A DNA stretch of 55,123 nt, taken from IMG/VR virus record IMGVR_UViG_3300032737_000190, positions 1-55,123 of that record. One strand, 5' to 3'. Each line of letters starts with the position of its first letter. Within the stretch, counting starts at the first letter, position 1. The stretch comes from a virus. The notes beneath the pieces were generated by a model. The model was given only the letters and a program-made list of their open reading frames with translations. It had not been told where the DNA came from and ran no database searches. Positions 1 to 8,203 of this stretch are shown here, piece after piece. A program made the position numbers and the translations under genes.

Positions 1-1
1 G

Positions 2-229
2 ATTTGCGCCGTTCACTTGAAGGATTCGGTACAATGGCAATCTGATCTTCAAACATTTAGACCGCTTGGTTTTGGCACTGTTGACTGGGGGCTTGTAAAA
101 GCATCCATGAAGCATTTGCCACATGATGTACATCTCATTGTTGAGCAAAGTTTCAATCGAAAGACATCATCAGATGATTTCCTTCGGTTGCTACACAGCT
201 CAGCAAAACACTTAACAGAAAGAGGCTAG
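2..229 (+). CDS. C-terminal end of a TIM-barrel sugar isomerase/epimerase-like protein (partial)
   Basis: The frame is open to the left edge, so only the last 75 or so residues are present. The visible part starts ICAVHLKDS and continues with a PLGFGTVDW stretch and HLIVEQSF. This order (strand ending in HxKD, then a G-x-G loop before a helix, then a strand ending in an acidic residue) is typical of the C-terminal metal-site strands of the xylose-isomerase-like TIM barrel (AP endonuclease family 2 fold). The exact substrate cannot be read from this fragment. It ends one base before the next gene, so the two are probably co-transcribed. Confidence 0.6.
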   Translation: MCAVHLKDSVQWQSDLQTFRPLGFGTVDWGLVKASMKHLPHDVHLIVEQSFNRKTSSDDFLRLLHSSAKHLTERG

Positions 230-230
230 C

Positions 231-746
231 ATGACAAAACATGCAACCACATTTGGAGGATCTGAATTTGAAGAAGGTTCTTCCGAATACGAGGATAGCA
301 TCAAGATTGGGGAACATCTTGCCAAGTTAGGCTACGGTGTCCGCTGTGGCGGATACTATGGCCTAATGGAGGCTGTTGCCCGAGGCGTCGCTGAAGCTGG
401 TGGTCAATGTGAAGGTATTACCAATGCCTCATTTGACCCCAAGGATGCCAATCGTTTTGTTACGAGCGAGCGCAAAGGATGCGATCTGTTCGAGCGACTT
501 CGGTGGCTCATTCAGGACTCTGAGTTATTTGTTATCCAAAAAGGAAGCCTCGGCACCCTTGTGGAGCTGATGCTTGTCTGGTGTCTAAAGTACACCGATA
601 CCATGCCAAACATACGCATTTTCCTGATTGGTGAATGCTGGCATCCCGTAATCGAAGGATTGCGGGCGACGGCAATCAAGCCTGAATTCTTTTCGTTGAT
701 AACGATCTACGATTCTGTAGATCAATTTACCAGCGAAGTGGAATAA
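231..746 (+). CDS. LOG-family (lysine-decarboxylase-like) nucleotide phosphoribohydrolase homologue
   Basis: This 171-residue protein has the Rossmann-like layout of the LOG family, whose characterised members release bases such as cytokinins from nucleoside 5'-monophosphates. Visible marks are the GGYYGLMEAVARG glycine loop near residues 40-52, the arginine-containing helix FERLRWL near 87-93, and KGSLGTLVE near 104-112. The last corresponds to the family PGGxGTxxE motif, but the leading PGG is altered to KGS while GT and the final Glu are kept. The ATG at 231 follows the upstream gene directly. Fold assignment is good; activity with an altered PGG is uncertain. Confidence 0.75.
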   Translation: MTKHATTFGGSEFEEGSSEYEDSIKIGEHLAKLGYGVRCGGYYGLMEAVARGVAEAGGQCEGITNASFDPKDANRFVTSERKGCDLFERLRWLIQDSELFVIQKGSLGTLVELMLVWCLKYTDTMPNIRIFLIGECWHPVIEGLRATAIKPEFFSLITIYDSVDQFTSEVE

Positions 747-807
747 GGTGATTACCATCAACCGTGTCGACATTTCTCCTGAGACGGAGCAAACTAGACC
801 GACTCAC

Positions 808-840
808 AGCTCCCATTCGAAAGGATGGGGGCTTTTTTTA
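808..840 (+). terminator. Rho-independent terminator after the LOG-family gene
   Basis: The arm AGCTCCCAT (808-816) pairs with ATGGGGGCT (825-833), with one G-U pair and an 8-base loop, and runs directly into a seven-T tract. It closes the rightward operon. It abuts the stop codon of the oppositely oriented acetyltransferase gene. Confidence 0.85.
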
Positions 841-1275
841 TAATGCCAAACTATATGTAATGCCTTCCCATTCTTTATTCTCAAGCTTGGCAAAACCAAA
901 TTTTTCATACAGCTTTTGTGCCGGTGTATTTTCGTGTTCGGTTTGAACAACCAATCCCTGTAGCCCATTCTTTTTTGCAAATTCCACGGCAAAGGAAAGT
1001 AATTTCTTGCCAATGCCTCTCCCTTGAAAATTTGGGGAAACAAATACTTCTACAATTGTTAATTTATCGTTCCAGAGCGTTTCAGCAGATGCTAGGTAAC
1101 CAACAAACTGATCATCCTCTTCGAGGATTACTTGATAGGCATGCTTATTTTTTAGTTGGCTTTTCAGCCAATTGAGGTATTTTTCTGAGAACGAAAAATT
1201 TAGATCACCATAGCTTGCTTTTTGACTTGCTAATATATTTAGTTGAGCCGGATCCGTTACAAATACCATCTGCAT
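838..1275 (-). CDS. GNAT-family N-acetyltransferase
   Basis: This 145-residue protein has the acetyl-CoA-binding signature VSPNFQGRGIGKKLL (near residues 78-92, the Q/R-x-x-G-x-G/A loop). It also has the C-terminal ENTPAQKLYEKFGF segment, the common NxxAxxLYxKxGF motif of GNAT enzymes. It would transfer an acetyl group from acetyl-CoA to an amine; the substrate is not predictable. Two in-frame ATG codons (1275 and 1269) are possible starts. It is a single-gene unit convergent with the LOG-family gene. Confidence 0.85.
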   Translation of the reverse strand: MQMVFVTDPAQLNILASQKASYGDLNFSFSEKYLNWLKSQLKNKHAYQVILEEDDQFVGYLASAETLWNDKLTIVEVFVSPNFQGRGIGKKLLSFAVEFAKKNGLQGLVVQTEHENTPAQKLYEKFGFAKLENKEWEGITYSLAL

Positions 1276-1374
1276 GTATTGATTATAGCAAAAGAAAAGT
1301 ACTTAAGCTGAAGTTCAGGTTTATATGTCAGCTAAATGACAAATCTCTAACAATAGGGTAATGTCTACTACTTT

Positions 1375-2187
1375 ATGGTTAACAACAGAAAAGAAGCGGC
1401 AAAGGCTCATAAGTTCCTTCTAAAGAAGGGTAACAAGAATGAGAAGAAGATTCGTAAGGAGTTCAAAAAACTGATCTTGTTTATAGAGAAAATAGAAGAG
1501 ATACACGGTCGAATGATTCTTTCACTCAGTAATTTACCTCCGAAAGATATTGCAGACGATTCGATAAGAGACTTGTATTGTGAGACCTTTGATGCGCTTT
1601 ACTCTGCGAAAGATTTGGTGCAGAAAGGCATACTGTCGATGCCATTGATTCTTATTAGAAACGCGTGGGAATCCACACTGCTTATTACGTACTTCACTCT
1701 GCATCCTGAGAAGGCAGAAGAATGGAGGAATGGTAAGGAAATAAGGCAAAAAGTTATTCGTGAAGCACACAAAAATCATCCTAAGGGTGGTAGCGAGGAA
1801 TCGCAAAAAGAGATGTATCATACGCTCTCCAAGGCAGTACATCCCGGTGCTGCAGGAAGAATCATAGTCCATCGTCTTTTGGGTTCTGGTAATCCTTATC
1901 CAATTGCAACAATAGGTTTTCCTGAACCTATTTCGATTCTTGAAAATCTAGACATGATTATTCGTCACTGGCTCTTCTTAAGGGCAAGCATTGAGATTTA
2001 CTTTGGTGATAGGCTTTTTGAGAATGATCAGGAGTTAAAAGAGGCAATGAAAGAAATTTCTGATGGTGAAGCAAATAAATTGAAACCTTGGCTATGGGAC
2101 AGGCACTCTAAAGAAGTAGAAAAATATGAGAGTGAATTGAATAAGAATATGGATTTCTTCGACGAAGAGTGGAATGTTGAGCCTTAA
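1375..2187 (+). CDS. Hypothetical helical protein, possibly HEPN/DUF5677-like
   Basis: No firm family is recognised. The 270-residue product is predicted mostly helical and charged. Its N-terminus is very Lys-rich (about residues 1-35). A central helical pair contains LVQKGILSMPLILIRNAWES and then YHTLSKAVHP, which resembles the layout of DUF5677-type HEPN-like proteins found near defence genes. It starts with ATG at 1375 and is convergent with the zinc-ribbon gene, 13 bases away. It may mark the left edge of accessory island A. Confidence 0.45.
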   Translation: MVNNRKEAAKAHKFLLKKGNKNEKKIRKEFKKLILFIEKIEEIHGRMILSLSNLPPKDIADDSIRDLYCETFDALYSAKDLVQKGILSMPLILIRNAWESTLLITYFTLHPEKAEEWRNGKEIRQKVIREAHKNHPKGGSEESQKEMYHTLSKAVHPGAAGRIIVHRLLGSGNPYPIATIGFPEPISILENLDMIIRHWLFLRASIEIYFGDRLFENDQELKEAMKEISDGEANKLKPWLWDRHSKEVEKYESELNKNMDFFDEEWNVEP

Positions 2188-2200
2188 AATAGATTTATTC

Positions 2201-3352
2201 TTAGAGCTCTACATCATCCGGAAACATTGATTCATGTCTCGCTGATTTAACCTTTGAAAGGTTAACTAACTTGCCCTTCTTTTTCATTCTACTCTTGGTG
2301 AGCTTCTGCAGCTCTTCTTCCGTCTCATATCCACGGATGCGTCCGCTGAGTAATCCGAGCCGATAGCTAACACCTTCAGCCAATGACCAGTTTTTGTTAT
2401 CCAATGCCTTCTCAATTGCCTTATCCAATGTTTTACGACTGTCGTAGTCTTCTCGTTTTTCCTCCGTATCTCTAACAGAGAACTCTACGATGATTTGCTG
2501 ACCGGGCGACGGCATTGTAATTTGTAGATCCGCGTAACCTATCTTCTTTGTTATTGCCTTCAGAAGCTTTTCTAACGAAGCGATGTTGATCTTCTTTGTA
2601 TCAGCAAGCTTGTCGTACAATTCCGTGTTGGCCTCCTGCTCCTTTGTTTGGCTCTCTATCTGCTTCATGGATTCCACCCAATGGCGATACCGCTGTCCTT
2701 GCTGGTCATTTAGGCAGAAACGCTGTTTATCGTACTCAAATCGTTTTATTTCTTCTGCTGTAGGGTCTTTCTTCTTACCAATGACGCTCTCTGTTTCCTC
2801 AATGTGACCGCAGTGTTTGCAGGTTTCAATGTAGTACCGCTTACCATTTTTCTTTTTCGTGTCAGTCTCCACTTCACGATTACATTTGATACAGAGAATG
2901 GGCTTACGAGGAACTTCTGTGCCATTCTCATAAACATCTTTTCCTTGCTTACAAGGTTTGCAGCACAGAAAGAACTCAATCCATTCCCGATCACTATCAA
3001 TATCAAAGTTTATGTGCTTATAAACACATTCCATCCTTTCCCCGCACGATGAACATGAAACAAGCGGTATTCGTGCATTCTCCAGCATCTCATCACTTCT
3101 TTGATCCTTCAATATCCATCGTTCGATTGATTCTTCTCGTTTCAAATATCGATCTCCGACAGTCTGGAAAAGAATCCAATCACTCGATAGGTCGTGACAC
3201 CATTGAATTTGTGCTGGAGAAAGCTGCTCTTCTGATCCTTGTTCTGATTTGGATATTGGACGCGGCTCTTCGTATCGGCGACACATTTCAACGGTATGGC
3301 GGTCGTACATATCTTCGTAATAGGGCCGATCTTTGAGATGCTGGTAAGTCAT
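2201..3352 (-). CDS. Hypothetical protein with multiple zinc-ribbon CxxC pairs
   Basis: The middle of this 383-residue protein carries four Cys pairs: CSSCGERMEC, CCKPC, CIKC and CKHC (about residues 97-183). These look like two zinc ribbons. The C-terminal half is charged, helical and Lys-rich and may bind nucleic acid. It lies 10 bases downstream of the Zn/HTH gene on the same strand, so the two probably form an operon. There is no enzyme motif I can name. Its partner is duplicated in island B but this gene is not. Confidence 0.5.
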   Translation of the reverse strand: MTYQHLKDRPYYEDMYDRHTVEMCRRYEEPRPISKSEQGSEEQLSPAQIQWCHDLSSDWILFQTVGDRYLKREESIERWILKDQRSDEMLENARIPLVSCSSCGERMECVYKHINFDIDSDREWIEFFLCCKPCKQGKDVYENGTEVPRKPILCIKCNREVETDTKKKNGKRYYIETCKHCGHIEETESVIGKKKDPTAEEIKRFEYDKQRFCLNDQQGQRYRHWVESMKQIESQTKEQEANTELYDKLADTKKINIASLEKLLKAITKKIGYADLQITMPSPGQQIIVEFSVRDTEEKREDYDSRKTLDKAIEKALDNKNWSLAEGVSYRLGLLSGRIRGYETEEELQKLTKSRMKKKGKLVNLSKVKSARHESMFPDDVEL

Positions 3353-3362
3353 AGAACAGAAG

Positions 3363-4028
3363 TCATTTCATTTTCTTTAATTTTAATTCCCCCTCTATAA
3401 ATTCAATGTGCTCTAAGATCCCATAGCCCTTAAGATGAACATGTGGATCATTGTGTTTGTACCAAGGTTCGATGTGAACGGTGAATGTCCCATCGCCCGT
3501 TCCTTCGGTGTGAGAATAATTTTCAACCATCTTCTTTGGTGGTAGAAAATCTTTGTTTTCTTCGATCAGAAACAATAGAGCGTCTTCACGCTTTTCACGC
3601 TTCACGGTACGAGCTTTGATAAGATCTTCTTTTATCCAGCGTCGGAGTGTGGCGCGTCTGATATTGAAATCACTTTGCATGTCCCAGCACGAGTACCATG
3701 TATCAGTATCTTCAGCGCAGACAGCAGGAATCTCTCCACGATCAATGGCTCTTTGGCACTCAACGCATTTAACACCGTATTTGTCATACCACGTTTCTTC
3801 GTCGGAACATGAATCTCGGCAAATGGCACAGGTGTAGCCCTTTCCGCTGAGATGAAATCCCTTTGGGAATTTTTCTAGCTTCCGTTGTCTGTACTCCTCC
3901 TCTTTCTGAAATGGGAGCATGATTTCGTTGATTCGATGTATATTTTCAGCCATATCCATCGCATGATCCCAGTTGAATTCCTTACTGCGTGTTTGCATCT
4001 GTTGCCTGTTTTTCTGAATAGAATTCAT
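3363..4028 (-). CDS. Zinc-ribbon plus MerR/excisionase-like HTH protein, island A copy
   Basis: The first 60 residues are charged and helical. A Cys4 unit follows: CAICRDSC and a second CxxC pair (CVEC) separated by a WYDKYG segment. Next comes a helix-turn-helix-like stretch, DMQSDFNIRRATLRRWIKE, of the MerR/excisionase type. The protein encoded at 37244-37966 has the same architecture with closely matching blocks: KGFHL-GYTCAIC, EETWYDKYG, the DMQS-FNIR HTH and DxLPPKK. A DNA-binding regulator of the mobile island is the likely role (inference). Confidence 0.6.
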   Translation of the reverse strand: MNSIQKNRQQMQTRSKEFNWDHAMDMAENIHRINEIMLPFQKEEEYRQRKLEKFPKGFHLSGKGYTCAICRDSCSDEETWYDKYGVKCVECQRAIDRGEIPAVCAEDTDTWYSCWDMQSDFNIRRATLRRWIKEDLIKARTVKREKREDALLFLIEENKDFLPPKKMVENYSHTEGTGDGTFTVHIEPWYKHNDPHVHLKGYGILEHIEFIEGELKLKKMK

Positions 4029-4088
4029 AACTTACAATTATACGAAACTTGGCATTGTAGTAAACCTTTTTCTTTGGTCCCTTGCATA

Positions 4089-5330
4089 TTACTTCGGCAT
4101 AAGCGAGTAAATCTTTCTCAGTTGCATCTGCAACTTGCTTCTGAGTTTGATATCTAACAGAGCTGAATCTAGAAGTTCAGGAATTGAATTTTTAGAGATA
4201 TTCCTGAAAGCGAGATGAAATTGCTTTTGCTTTAACAAATATAAATAACCCACCAAAACAAAGCGTGTGATCTTCGTGAAAAGCTCTGTGCTCCTAAATA
4301 GCTCTTTATATTTTTTTAGAAAGTCGGCGTGATCGACTGCTTCAATGACGGAGAAAGATGTTCCATGTATAAAGTTGTTTCTTTTCTTCGTAAGTCCTGC
4401 AATTTCATCATCTATGTCCACATTTTTCAAAACATTTCCAAGCATGAGAGTTATTCGCTTGCTTAACTTGTATGAAGCACCCGATCTTCCGTCGAAAGTT
4501 ATCAATGTTTCAAGAATGGTACAAAATTCGACGTATTCTTTATCATTGAGGTGATTTTTTCCTCGGCAGCTGTACTTCTTAAGTTGATCAAAGAGACAAC
4601 AAGCACGTGCTGCACGGTACTCCTCTTGCGATACGATTTTTTTCTTTCGGAGAATTTTGTATAAATCGTTCATACCTTGGCTGCCTGTTCCTGTGACTTC
4701 CAAACTCAATAAATTGTAAAATGTATAGTCCATCCTCGACAGTTCATTCAAAAACTTCACAAAATTCTGACTCTTAAAAGCCGGAGCTTGCTGTTGATCC
4801 TGCAAGGAAACTTTGAGTTCGCCATACGGGATATCGCTTGAGTGAAATCCCATATCGTTAACGATAAATATCGGATGCAGAAAATAAGGAGAGAATAAAT
4901 TGATCAGAAACAAGGCATTGTCCTCTAGGTACTGATCTGTAATTGGAAAGCGAATGTGATGGTTCACTTTCTTAGCCCAACTATTCGTCTTGATCTTTAT
5001 CAGAAGCCCCCAACTTGCTAATTCGTAGTAAGGTTTCCATGCTGCTTTTATTTTATTTATGTCATTTTCATGCGCTGACGTAATTCTGAAGTGGTGATCC
5101 TGAAGATAGCTCGCTTCTGTCATAGATGGATTTCTTGGTGCAATGGCGGTACTGATCTCTGAAATGAACTCATCAAACTTCATCTTGCGCAAATTCCAGC
5201 ACTCAATACCGGTAGCAATGACATGCTTCTTTCGAAGTTGAGTGTTTTTATATCCTCTGAATACGAAGAAAAAGCATTGCTCCACATAAACAATTCTACC
5301 AACAGTATCACCGACATCCAACCTGAGCAT
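4089..5330 (-). CDS. Apea-like HEPN-domain protein, putative defence RNase
   Basis: The C-terminal third has the Apea-type HEPN layout: LETLITFDGRSGASYKLSKRI, then IAGLTKKRNNFIHG, whose RNNFIH matches the RX4H ribonuclease motif of HEPN domains. The N-terminal two thirds are unassigned. HEPN proteins of this kind are often toxins or defence effectors. The start is uncertain. The frame is open to 5378, but that stretch overlaps direct repeats and a palindrome that look regulatory. ATG codons at 5330 and 5183 are both plausible; I chose 5330 because the sequence after it still reads as protein. Confidence 0.55.
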   Translation of the reverse strand: MLRLDVGDTVGRIVYVEQCFFFVFRGYKNTQLRKKHVIATGIECWNLRKMKFDEFISEISTAIAPRNPSMTEASYLQDHHFRITSAHENDINKIKAAWKPYYELASWGLLIKIKTNSWAKKVNHHIRFPITDQYLEDNALFLINLFSPYFLHPIFIVNDMGFHSSDIPYGELKVSLQDQQQAPAFKSQNFVKFLNELSRMDYTFYNLLSLEVTGTGSQGMNDLYKILRKKKIVSQEEYRAARACCLFDQLKKYSCRGKNHLNDKEYVEFCTILETLITFDGRSGASYKLSKRITLMLGNVLKNVDIDDEIAGLTKKRNNFIHGTSFSVIEAVDHADFLKKYKELFRSTELFTKITRFVLVGYLYLLKQKQFHLAFRNISKNSIPELLDSALLDIKLRSKLQMQLRKIYSLMPK

Positions 5331-5335
5331 TTTTG

Positions 5336-5383
5336 GACAACTCTTGACAACTCTTGACACCTTTTGTGTGATATACAATCACA
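5336..5383. promoter_or_regulatory. Direct repeats plus perfect palindrome between the HEPN gene and cassette A
   Basis: The 10-mer GACAACTCTT occurs twice in tandem (5336-5345, 5346-5355) and a third copy begins at 5356. The tandem copies create two TTGACA hexamers. A perfect inverted repeat TGTGAT-N5-ATCACA follows at 5367-5383. This looks like an operator controlling the leftward HEPN gene, the rightward cassette, or both. Confidence 0.4.
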
Positions 5384-5504
5384 GGATTCAGAAACATGCG
5401 CAATGCGTTTTAGTTGAATGGAGAAATTGCCGAGGTTAATGTGTTTTTGACTCGCAAGAGTCCACACATGGATCTGGAGAGTCATCCCATATCTATCTAG
5501 CAGG

Positions 5505-5520
5505 TGCCGCGCAAGCGGCA
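5505..5520. other. Perfect stem-loop with GCAA tetraloop upstream of cassette A
   Basis: TGCCGC-GCAA-GCGGCA forms a 6-bp stem closed by a GNRA tetraloop, about 100 bases before the first cassette ATG. It may be a leader-RNA structure. No T-tract follows, so it is not a normal terminator. Confidence 0.35.
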
Positions 5521-5620
5521 TAACAAAGTATTCCACCACCGACTGCGCCCTCGACTAACAGATTCAATAAGAGGAACCGCAGACGGACACGGACTGCTTT
5601 TATTTCCTGTTACCACTTTC

Positions 5621-6934
5621 ATGCCTAAAGCTACTCAATCAAAATCGGCCGCGCAGAATATTCCTCTGTCACAGAAAATTACCATGGTACCTACGAAGGT
5701 ACTGAAGTGCGCTGAGTATAATCCTCGGAAACATGACGATGTTTCCAAAGAGCAACTCAAGGAAAGTTTTCGGCGATTTGGGGCAGTCGATCCCTTGATC
5801 GTCAATAGTTCTCCTAAACGCAAGAACATTATTATCGGCGGTCATTTCCGTAAGGAAGTCGCTGAAGAACTGGGCATTAAAGAATTGCCTGTTGTCTATG
5901 TTCACATTGCAGATATCGAGAAAGAACGAGAACTTAATCTCCGTCTCAACCGAAATACCGGAGAATGGGATCTTGAACTACTGAAGAAGTTTGATATCGA
6001 ACTTCTACTCGATGTTGGATTTGATGACAGTGATCTCTCAGATATCTGGGATGACATGCTGGGGACTGAGGATGATGAATTTGATGTCGAAGAGGAACTC
6101 GCAAAGATTGATAAGCCAAAGACCAAATTAGGCGATCTCTATCAGCTAGGATCACATCGCTTGCTGTGTGGCGATGCAACCGAAATGGATAACATTAGGA
6201 GGCTGTGTGGAGAACAGAAGATCAATATGGTCTACACGGATATTCCTTACAACATCAACCTAGACTACTCAAAGGGCATCGGAGGTAAGGGTAACTATGG
6301 CGGTACGACAGATGACCATAAAACTGACGATGTGTACCATGACTTTGTCAGCTCTATTATCAAAAGCGGTCTTTCGGTTGCAAGTGTAGACAGTCACTTC
6401 TTCGTGTGGTGCGACCAATCCTACGTTTGGCTGCTACAACAGTTATATCGAGAACATAGCATCACATATAAGCGCACATGTCTCTGGATTAAGAACGGTG
6501 CGAATGTAACGCCACAAGTGGCATTCAATAAGGCATACGAACCGTGTGTTTACGGAATAAGGGGCAAGCCTTATCTCAATACTAAGGCGACCAATTACCA
6601 TGAAGTACTCAACAAGGAGGTCGATTCTGGTAACCGTACCATCGATGACATCATGGATTTGATGGACGTGTGGCTCGTAAAGAGACTCGCTGGGAGCGAA
6701 TATTCACATCCCACTGAAAAGTCCCCAACATTACATGAAAAACCACTCAGACGCTGTACGCGCCCCAATGACATTGTGCTTGATATGACGGCGGGCTCAG
6801 GAAGCACATTGATTGCCTGCGAACAGATGAAACGTCGAGCTTTTCTCTGTGAGATAGAACCTATTTTTTGTGACCTGATCCTTCACAGGTACGAAGAACT
6901 CACAGGTACTAAAGCTATCCTTCTTCAATCATGA
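5621..6934 (+). CDS. ParB-domain DNA methyltransferase, island A copy
   Basis: The N-terminal ParB/sulfiredoxin-type domain spans about residues 20-100 (AEYNPRKH, GAVDPLIVN, IIGGHFR). A linker leads to an amino-methyltransferase domain of the order motif IV then motif I. Motif IV reads DIPY (residues 207-210) rather than the usual DPPY, and the SAM loop reads DMTAGSGST (388-396) rather than DxFxGSGST. The island B copy keeps DPPY and DLFGGSGST, so this copy may be weakened. The ATG at 5621 is chosen over an earlier in-frame GTG at 5504 because the island B homologue aligns from here. It overlaps the next gene by ATGA. Confidence 0.8.
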   Translation: MPKATQSKSAAQNIPLSQKITMVPTKVLKCAEYNPRKHDDVSKEQLKESFRRFGAVDPLIVNSSPKRKNIIIGGHFRKEVAEELGIKELPVVYVHIADIEKERELNLRLNRNTGEWDLELLKKFDIELLLDVGFDDSDLSDIWDDMLGTEDDEFDVEEELAKIDKPKTKLGDLYQLGSHRLLCGDATEMDNIRRLCGEQKINMVYTDIPYNINLDYSKGIGGKGNYGGTTDDHKTDDVYHDFVSSIIKSGLSVASVDSHFFVWCDQSYVWLLQQLYREHSITYKRTCLWIKNGANVTPQVAFNKAYEPCVYGIRGKPYLNTKATNYHEVLNKEVDSGNRTIDDIMDLMDVWLVKRLAGSEYSHPTEKSPTLHEKPLRRCTRPNDIVLDMTAGSGSTLIACEQMKRRAFLCEIEPIFCDLILHRYEELTGTKAILLQS

Positions 6935-7710
6935 GTAAAAGCACTATCAAATACGGCGATATGTTTCAGCTCGGGGCACACAAACTCCTGTGTGGCGACT
7001 GCTGTGATCTAAAACTTATCCAGCCCTTCCTTGGCTCCGACAGTATCTCTTTGCTACTTTCGGATCCTCCATACTCAATAAATTACGTTGCAGGCAAGAA
7101 AGGATTTACTCAATCGAAACAGGTGCACAAGAACATTCAGAATGATCATTTACAATCTGACGACGAGTACCGGAATTTCTCTCGGACTTGGATCGAAGCT
7201 GCACTCCCTTCGTTCGCGACGAAGAACGCAGTCTACATCTTCAACTCCGACAAAATGATGGTACCTCTGATCCTCGGAATGCGTGACGCTGGATGTCACT
7301 TTGCGCAGCTGCTCATCTGGGTAAAGACCGCAGCAGTTATCGGGAGATTGGACTACATTCCTCAGCATGAACTTCTGATTTATGGGTGGTACGGCAGACA
7401 TGCTTTCCAGAAATCCAAAGATAAAAGTGTGCTCGTGTGCCCAAAGACCAAGAAAAACTCGCTACACCCAACCATGAAACCCATCAGCCTTCTACGTCGT
7501 CTTATTCTCAATAGTAGCAAAGTTGGAGATATCATCTATGACCCATTCGGTGGTTCTGGTTCTACGTTGATTGCTGCAGAGCAGACGAAACGTAGGTGTG
7601 TGATGGTAGAGATAGATCCGCAGTACTGCCAAGTCATCATCGATCGCTTTGAGAAACTTACTGGAAAAAAGGCAAAAAAGATTTCGATACCTCAAATTAC
7701 CCATGTCTGA
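6931..7710 (+). CDS. Site-specific DNA methyltransferase (N4-C/N6-A type), island A copy
   Basis: This 259-residue methyltransferase has motif IV DPPY at residues 45-48 and the SAM-binding loop DPFGGSGST at 204-212. Motif IV precedes the SAM loop, the order of beta-class amino-methyltransferases that modify adenine N6 or cytosine N4. It starts with the ATG overlapping the stop of the ParB-methyltransferase gene, so the two are translationally coupled and may act as a pair. No restriction partner lies inside the cassette, so self-marking of the element or anti-restriction are reasonable roles (inference). The island B counterpart is at 44415-45209. Confidence 0.85.
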   Translation: MSKSTIKYGDMFQLGAHKLLCGDCCDLKLIQPFLGSDSISLLLSDPPYSINYVAGKKGFTQSKQVHKNIQNDHLQSDDEYRNFSRTWIEAALPSFATKNAVYIFNSDKMMVPLILGMRDAGCHFAQLLIWVKTAAVIGRLDYIPQHELLIYGWYGRHAFQKSKDKSVLVCPKTKKNSLHPTMKPISLLRRLILNSSKVGDIIYDPFGGSGSTLIAAEQTKRRCVMVEIDPQYCQVIIDRFEKLTGKKAKKISIPQITHV

Positions 7711-8203
7711 AGATACTACTCCAGCAAAGGCAGATAGTACGGTTGCAGCGAGACAGGCGCATCTGCGTACACAGCTCCTTGAACAATTCAAAAAGGTGCC
7801 CATCATTCATACTGCATGTGAAAAAGTCGGTGTTGCTCGCGCAACCTACTATCGCTGGAGAAAAGAAAATACTGAATTCTGCAGAGCTGCCGATGAGGCA
7901 CTCGATGATGGCAGGCTACTTATGAATGACATGGCTGAATCACAACTGCTCTCAGCCATTCGTGATCAAAACATGACTGCTATTATTTTCTGGCTCAAAA
8001 ACAGACACGTTGCCTATACGCCTCGGTTGCAAGTGACAGCCAAGACCGAGGTTGATGAAACATTAACGCCGGAGCAGGAAGAGACTATTCGAGAGGCACT
8101 TCGGCATGCTTCCTTACTTCCTTCACCATCTACTTATGACAATAATTCCGAAAAAGGATCAGGAAATCCTGAACCGAATGCTCAAGGAAAGACCAGTCCG
8201 TAA
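7703..8203 (+). CDS. Small HTH protein, terminase small subunit-like, island A copy
   Basis: An N-terminal helix-turn-helix reads VPIIHTACEKVGVARATYYRWRKE (shown at about residues 29-52). A helical part with MAESQLLSAIRDQNMTAIIFWLKN follows, the pattern of phage phBC6A51-type small terminase or HTH DNA-recognition proteins, then an acidic tail. It sits directly before the large terminase gene, the usual TerS position. The ATG at 7703 overlaps the methyltransferase stop by 8 bases. The 45199-45654 product matches it closely, including CEK-GV-RA-YYRWRKE. Confidence 0.7.
   Translation: MSEDTTPAKADSTVAARQAHLRTQLLEQFKKVPIIHTACEKVGVARATYYRWRKENTEFCRAADEALDDGRLLMNDMAESQLLSAIRDQNMTAIIFWLKNRHVAYTPRLQVTAKTEVDETLTPEQEETIREALRHASLLPSPSTYDNNSEKGSGNPEPNAQGKTSP

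Noticed and set aside
5367-5383. CRP/FNR-family binding site
   Set aside because: TGTGA and TCACA are 7 bases apart, whereas the CRP consensus has 6, and no such regulator is in view.
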